A stretch of DNA of 7,104 bases, taken from Bacteroidia bacterium (lineage in GTDB: Bacteria > Bacteroidota > Bacteroidia > Bacteroidales > CAJPTX01). A program made the position numbers and the translations under genes. This document shows positions 5,676 through 7,104 of this stretch, piece after piece (positions within the stretch are counted from its first letter, which is position 1; the number at the start of each line of letters is the position of its first letter). The notes below the pieces were generated by a model. It worked only from the letters and a program-made list of their open reading frames with translations. It did no database searches and was not told the origin of the DNA. Where the stretch lies: NCBI GenBank assembly GCA_905373625.1, contig CAJPTS010000094.1, positions 1 through 7,104 of the forward strand. Direction: 5' to 3'.

Positions 5676-6857
5676 TTGCGCGCCAACCGACATTTCATCA
5701 AAAGCGTTTTTACTTACCGAGTGTTATTGCTAGCGCTCGTAGCTTTTTGTTGTCTTGAGCCGCACAGGGCAAATGCTCAGCGCATTAGCATAGGTTTGTA
5801 TGATACCTGTAGTATTCAAGAACTGTGCGTACGACCGCTTACAGAAGGGTATAAAATCTTGCTTAATGGCAAGCTCAGGGAATTAGAAAAAGAGAAAGAG
5901 CTACGAATAGCCTTCCAAGAACGCATGCTCTACTGCACACAGGGGGCTGAAAATTTACAGCCTAGTGGGCACGTCGCATTATTACACACCGATCCGAATT
6001 CCCAATTTGAACTAAAGCTCTTGCGTCCGCAAGGCGAGGCGAGGACTTACGAGGGTAATCTCAGCCTTTTTGTAGACTTCGGCAGGATAATGTGTATAAA
6101 CTTGGTGGATCAGGAAAACTACATTGCAGGGGTTGCACTTGCAGAAGTAGGCGGCAAAGCAAAACCTGAATTATATAAGGCACAAGCGCTTCTTATCAGA
6201 ACCTACTTGATGGGAAACAGGACGAAGCATCTCGAGGAGGGGTTTAACCTGTGCGATCAGGTGCACTGTCAGGCTTACAAGGGGAGTGCAAGTAAGTATC
6301 CGTACATCCTACAGGGCACGAAACAAACGGCTAATATGGTTGTAGTAGACGGAGCAGGCGAATTGATTACTAGCGTCTTTCATGCGAATTGTGGCGGTCA
6401 GACGGCCTCGGCGCGAGATGTGTGGCTGACCGAGACGTCGTATCTACAATCGGTACGTGATCCGTACTGCCGACGTGCGCGCGGAGCTAACTGGAAAAAG
6501 ACTTTATCGCTAAACGATTGGAAGCGTTTTTTGCAGTCAAAAGGTGTAGTAACAGAGCGAATAAATAATTCGGGGTATCTGTACAGATCCGAGACGCGCG
6601 AGGGCATGTATGAGCTGCCTGGAGGGATTGCAGTGCCTTTTCGAGACCTCCGCGAGTATTTTAATCTCAAATCTGCGTGGTTTGATGTCACTGTAGAAGG
6701 AGGTCAAGTGAACCTCTCGGGGCGTGGATACGGTCACGGCATAGGGATGTGTCAGGAGGGCGCTATGCGTATGGCAGAGGAAGGCAAAACTGCGACTGAG
6801 ATTATCAGTTTCTATTTCCGCGGTGCGCGTATCATAAAGCTAGAAAGGGCGCAGTAG
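5676..6857 (+). CDS. secreted SpoIID/LytB domain protein, probable peptidoglycan-acting enzyme
   Basis: This 393-residue exported protein starts at TTG. Residues 1-34 form a signal peptide: a basic start with several Arg and Lys, a hydrophobic core VLLLALVAFCCL and an A-N-A cleavage site before QR. Residues 35-130 are a family-specific region without a known motif. From about 140 on is a SpoIID domain: ENYIAGVALAEVGG with Glu157 at the catalytic position, KAQALLIRTYLMG (168-180), CDQVHCQAYKG, HANCGGQTAS (236-245) and GYGHGIGMCQEGA (351-363). In Bacillus, SpoIID is a lytic transglycosylase of stem-peptide-free glycan strands; here, in a non-spore-former, wall remodelling or amidase activation in the periplasm is inferred. 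TTG is chosen because a TAG lies 9 codons upstream with no ATG or GTG between, and the next ATG (codon 84) would delete the signal peptide. It lies 80 bases after lpxB with no evident terminator, so read-through is possible. Confidence 0.9.
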   Translation: MRANRHFIKSVFTYRVLLLALVAFCCLEPHRANAQRISIGLYDTCSIQELCVRPLTEGYKILLNGKLRELEKEKELRIAFQERMLYCTQGAENLQPSGHVALLHTDPNSQFELKLLRPQGEARTYEGNLSLFVDFGRIMCINLVDQENYIAGVALAEVGGKAKPELYKAQALLIRTYLMGNRTKHLEEGFNLCDQVHCQAYKGSASKYPYILQGTKQTANMVVVDGAGELITSVFHANCGGQTASARDVWLTETSYLQSVRDPYCRRARGANWKKTLSLNDWKRFLQSKGVVTERINNSGYLYRSETREGMYELPGGIAVPFRDLREYFNLKSAWFDVTVEGGQVNLSGRGYGHGIGMCQEGAMRMAEEGKTATEIISFYFRGARIIKLERAQ

Positions 6858-6917
6858 AGCAAGCTAAAAATAAAGACGAGAGGAAGACACGCAGAGGGAT
6901 ACGGTAAGCTAAGCAGA

Positions 6918-6958
6918 GCGCCTATGGCGCAAGTAAAAAGCATATGCGCCCTACGGGC
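6918..6958. repeat. two related small hairpin repeats, 28 bases apart
   Basis: The first copy, GCGCC-TAT-GGCGC (6918-6930), is followed by CAAGTAAAAAG-like sequence. The second, with GCCC-TAC-GGGC arms (6948-6958) inside GCGCCCTACGGGC, is followed by TCAAGTTAAGAG. The shared pattern GCGCC(C)TA-pyrimidine-GG then CAAGT indicates diverged copies of one short palindromic unit. They follow the SpoIID-domain gene by 60 bases. No strong T run follows, so they are not clear terminators. Confidence 0.55.
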
Positions 6959-6961
6959 TCA

Positions 6962-6989
6962 AGTTAAGAGTTAAGAGTTAAGAGTTAAA
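6962..6989. repeat. tandem heptamer repeat (AGTTAAG, four copies)
   Basis: Three exact AGTTAAG units (6962-6968, 6969-6975, 6976-6982) are followed by a fourth with one change, AGTTAAA (6983-6989), and a partial unit. Heptamer arrays of this type are, to my recollection, frequent between genes in Bacteroidales. The copy number probably varies by slippage between strains. It begins directly after the second hairpin repeat. Confidence 0.85.
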
Positions 6990-7032
6990 AGTAGCGTTTT
7001 GTGGCTTCTGTAGGGGCGAGGCGGGCAACTAA

Positions 7033-7094
7033 TTTAGGTACTAAGTACGAGGTTCAAAGTACGAAGTAACCACCCTTCTTTAGGTACGAAGTAC
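7033..7094. repeat. diverged GTAC-GAA-GTAC repeats at the window end
   Basis: TTTAGGTACTAAGTACG (7033-7049) recurs as TTTAGGTACGAAGTACG (7079-7095) with one change, and a partial copy AAAGTACGAAGTA lies between them at 7056-7068. The core is nearly palindromic. The array may continue past the window. Together with the hairpins and heptamers, the 247 bases after 6857 contain repeats only; no gene was seen there. Confidence 0.65.
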
Positions 7095-7104
7095 GCGCAA
7101 AGCG

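Noticed and set aside
5676..5780. Lipoprotein signal in the SpoIID-domain protein (VAFCC)
   Set aside because: Phe sits where a small residue is required before the Cys, and an ANA signal peptidase I site follows, so a cleaved soluble protein is more likely.
6398..6737. Two overlapping minus-strand open frames inside the SpoIID-domain gene
   Set aside because: They are antisense to the conserved SpoIID region, with Ser/Arg-rich translations typical of shadows.
6962..7095. Possible CRISPR array
   Set aside because: The units are 7 to 17 bases long, tandem or irregularly spaced, without uniform spacers, and no cas gene is present.

Overview
The window looks like chromosomal DNA of a member of the Bacteroidota, most likely order Bacteroidales. 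This rests on the Prs and EngB proteins, which read like the versions I know from Bacteroides and Porphyromonas relatives (for example FGWARQDRKDK, GGSKRAS and a C-terminal SIS-[QS]-x-Y-hydrophobic tail in Prs). It also rests on a surE / small membrane protein / lpxB cluster, a secreted SpoIID-domain protein in a lipid-A-making bacterium, and intergenic AGTTAAG and GTACGAAGTAC repeats. Genus is not resolved; a Porphyromonas-like organism is a guess. All supported genes are on the + strand.

Layout. (A) Bases 1-1090: a visibly A+T-rich, accessory-looking pair. It consists of the C-terminal end of an ABC/AAA-type ATPase (cut by the window edge) and an overlapping gene with a recognisable PD-(D/E)XK nuclease core. 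This is the best candidate for an uncharacterised system, probably anti-phage defence or DNA processing. (B) Bases 1091-1551: no intact gene. It holds debris: a clear C-terminal stub of an ABC-2 transporter permease, a much weaker flippase-like fragment, and the engB leader. This looks like the scar left where the accessory pair, or a larger island to the left, replaced older genes. (C) Bases 1552-3123: engB and prs, 9 bases apart, a housekeeping operon (ribosome assembly and PRPP synthesis), followed by a probable terminator at 3287-3329. (D) Bases 3372-5595: surE, a three-helix membrane protein and lpxB, tightly packed and partly overlapping, so probably co-transcribed and linked to envelope lipid A synthesis. 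(E) Bases 5676-6857: a secreted SpoIID/LytB-domain protein starting at TTG, probably acting on peptidoglycan. (F) Bases 6858-7104: non-coding and repeat-rich, with two related small hairpins, a heptamer tandem repeat and diverged GTAC-based repeats.

How they fit together: regions C to E are conserved core functions (nucleotide precursor supply, ribosome biogenesis, outer membrane and cell wall). Region A is foreign-looking and its junction in B is decayed. Family assignments are by eye from motifs; no search was run.
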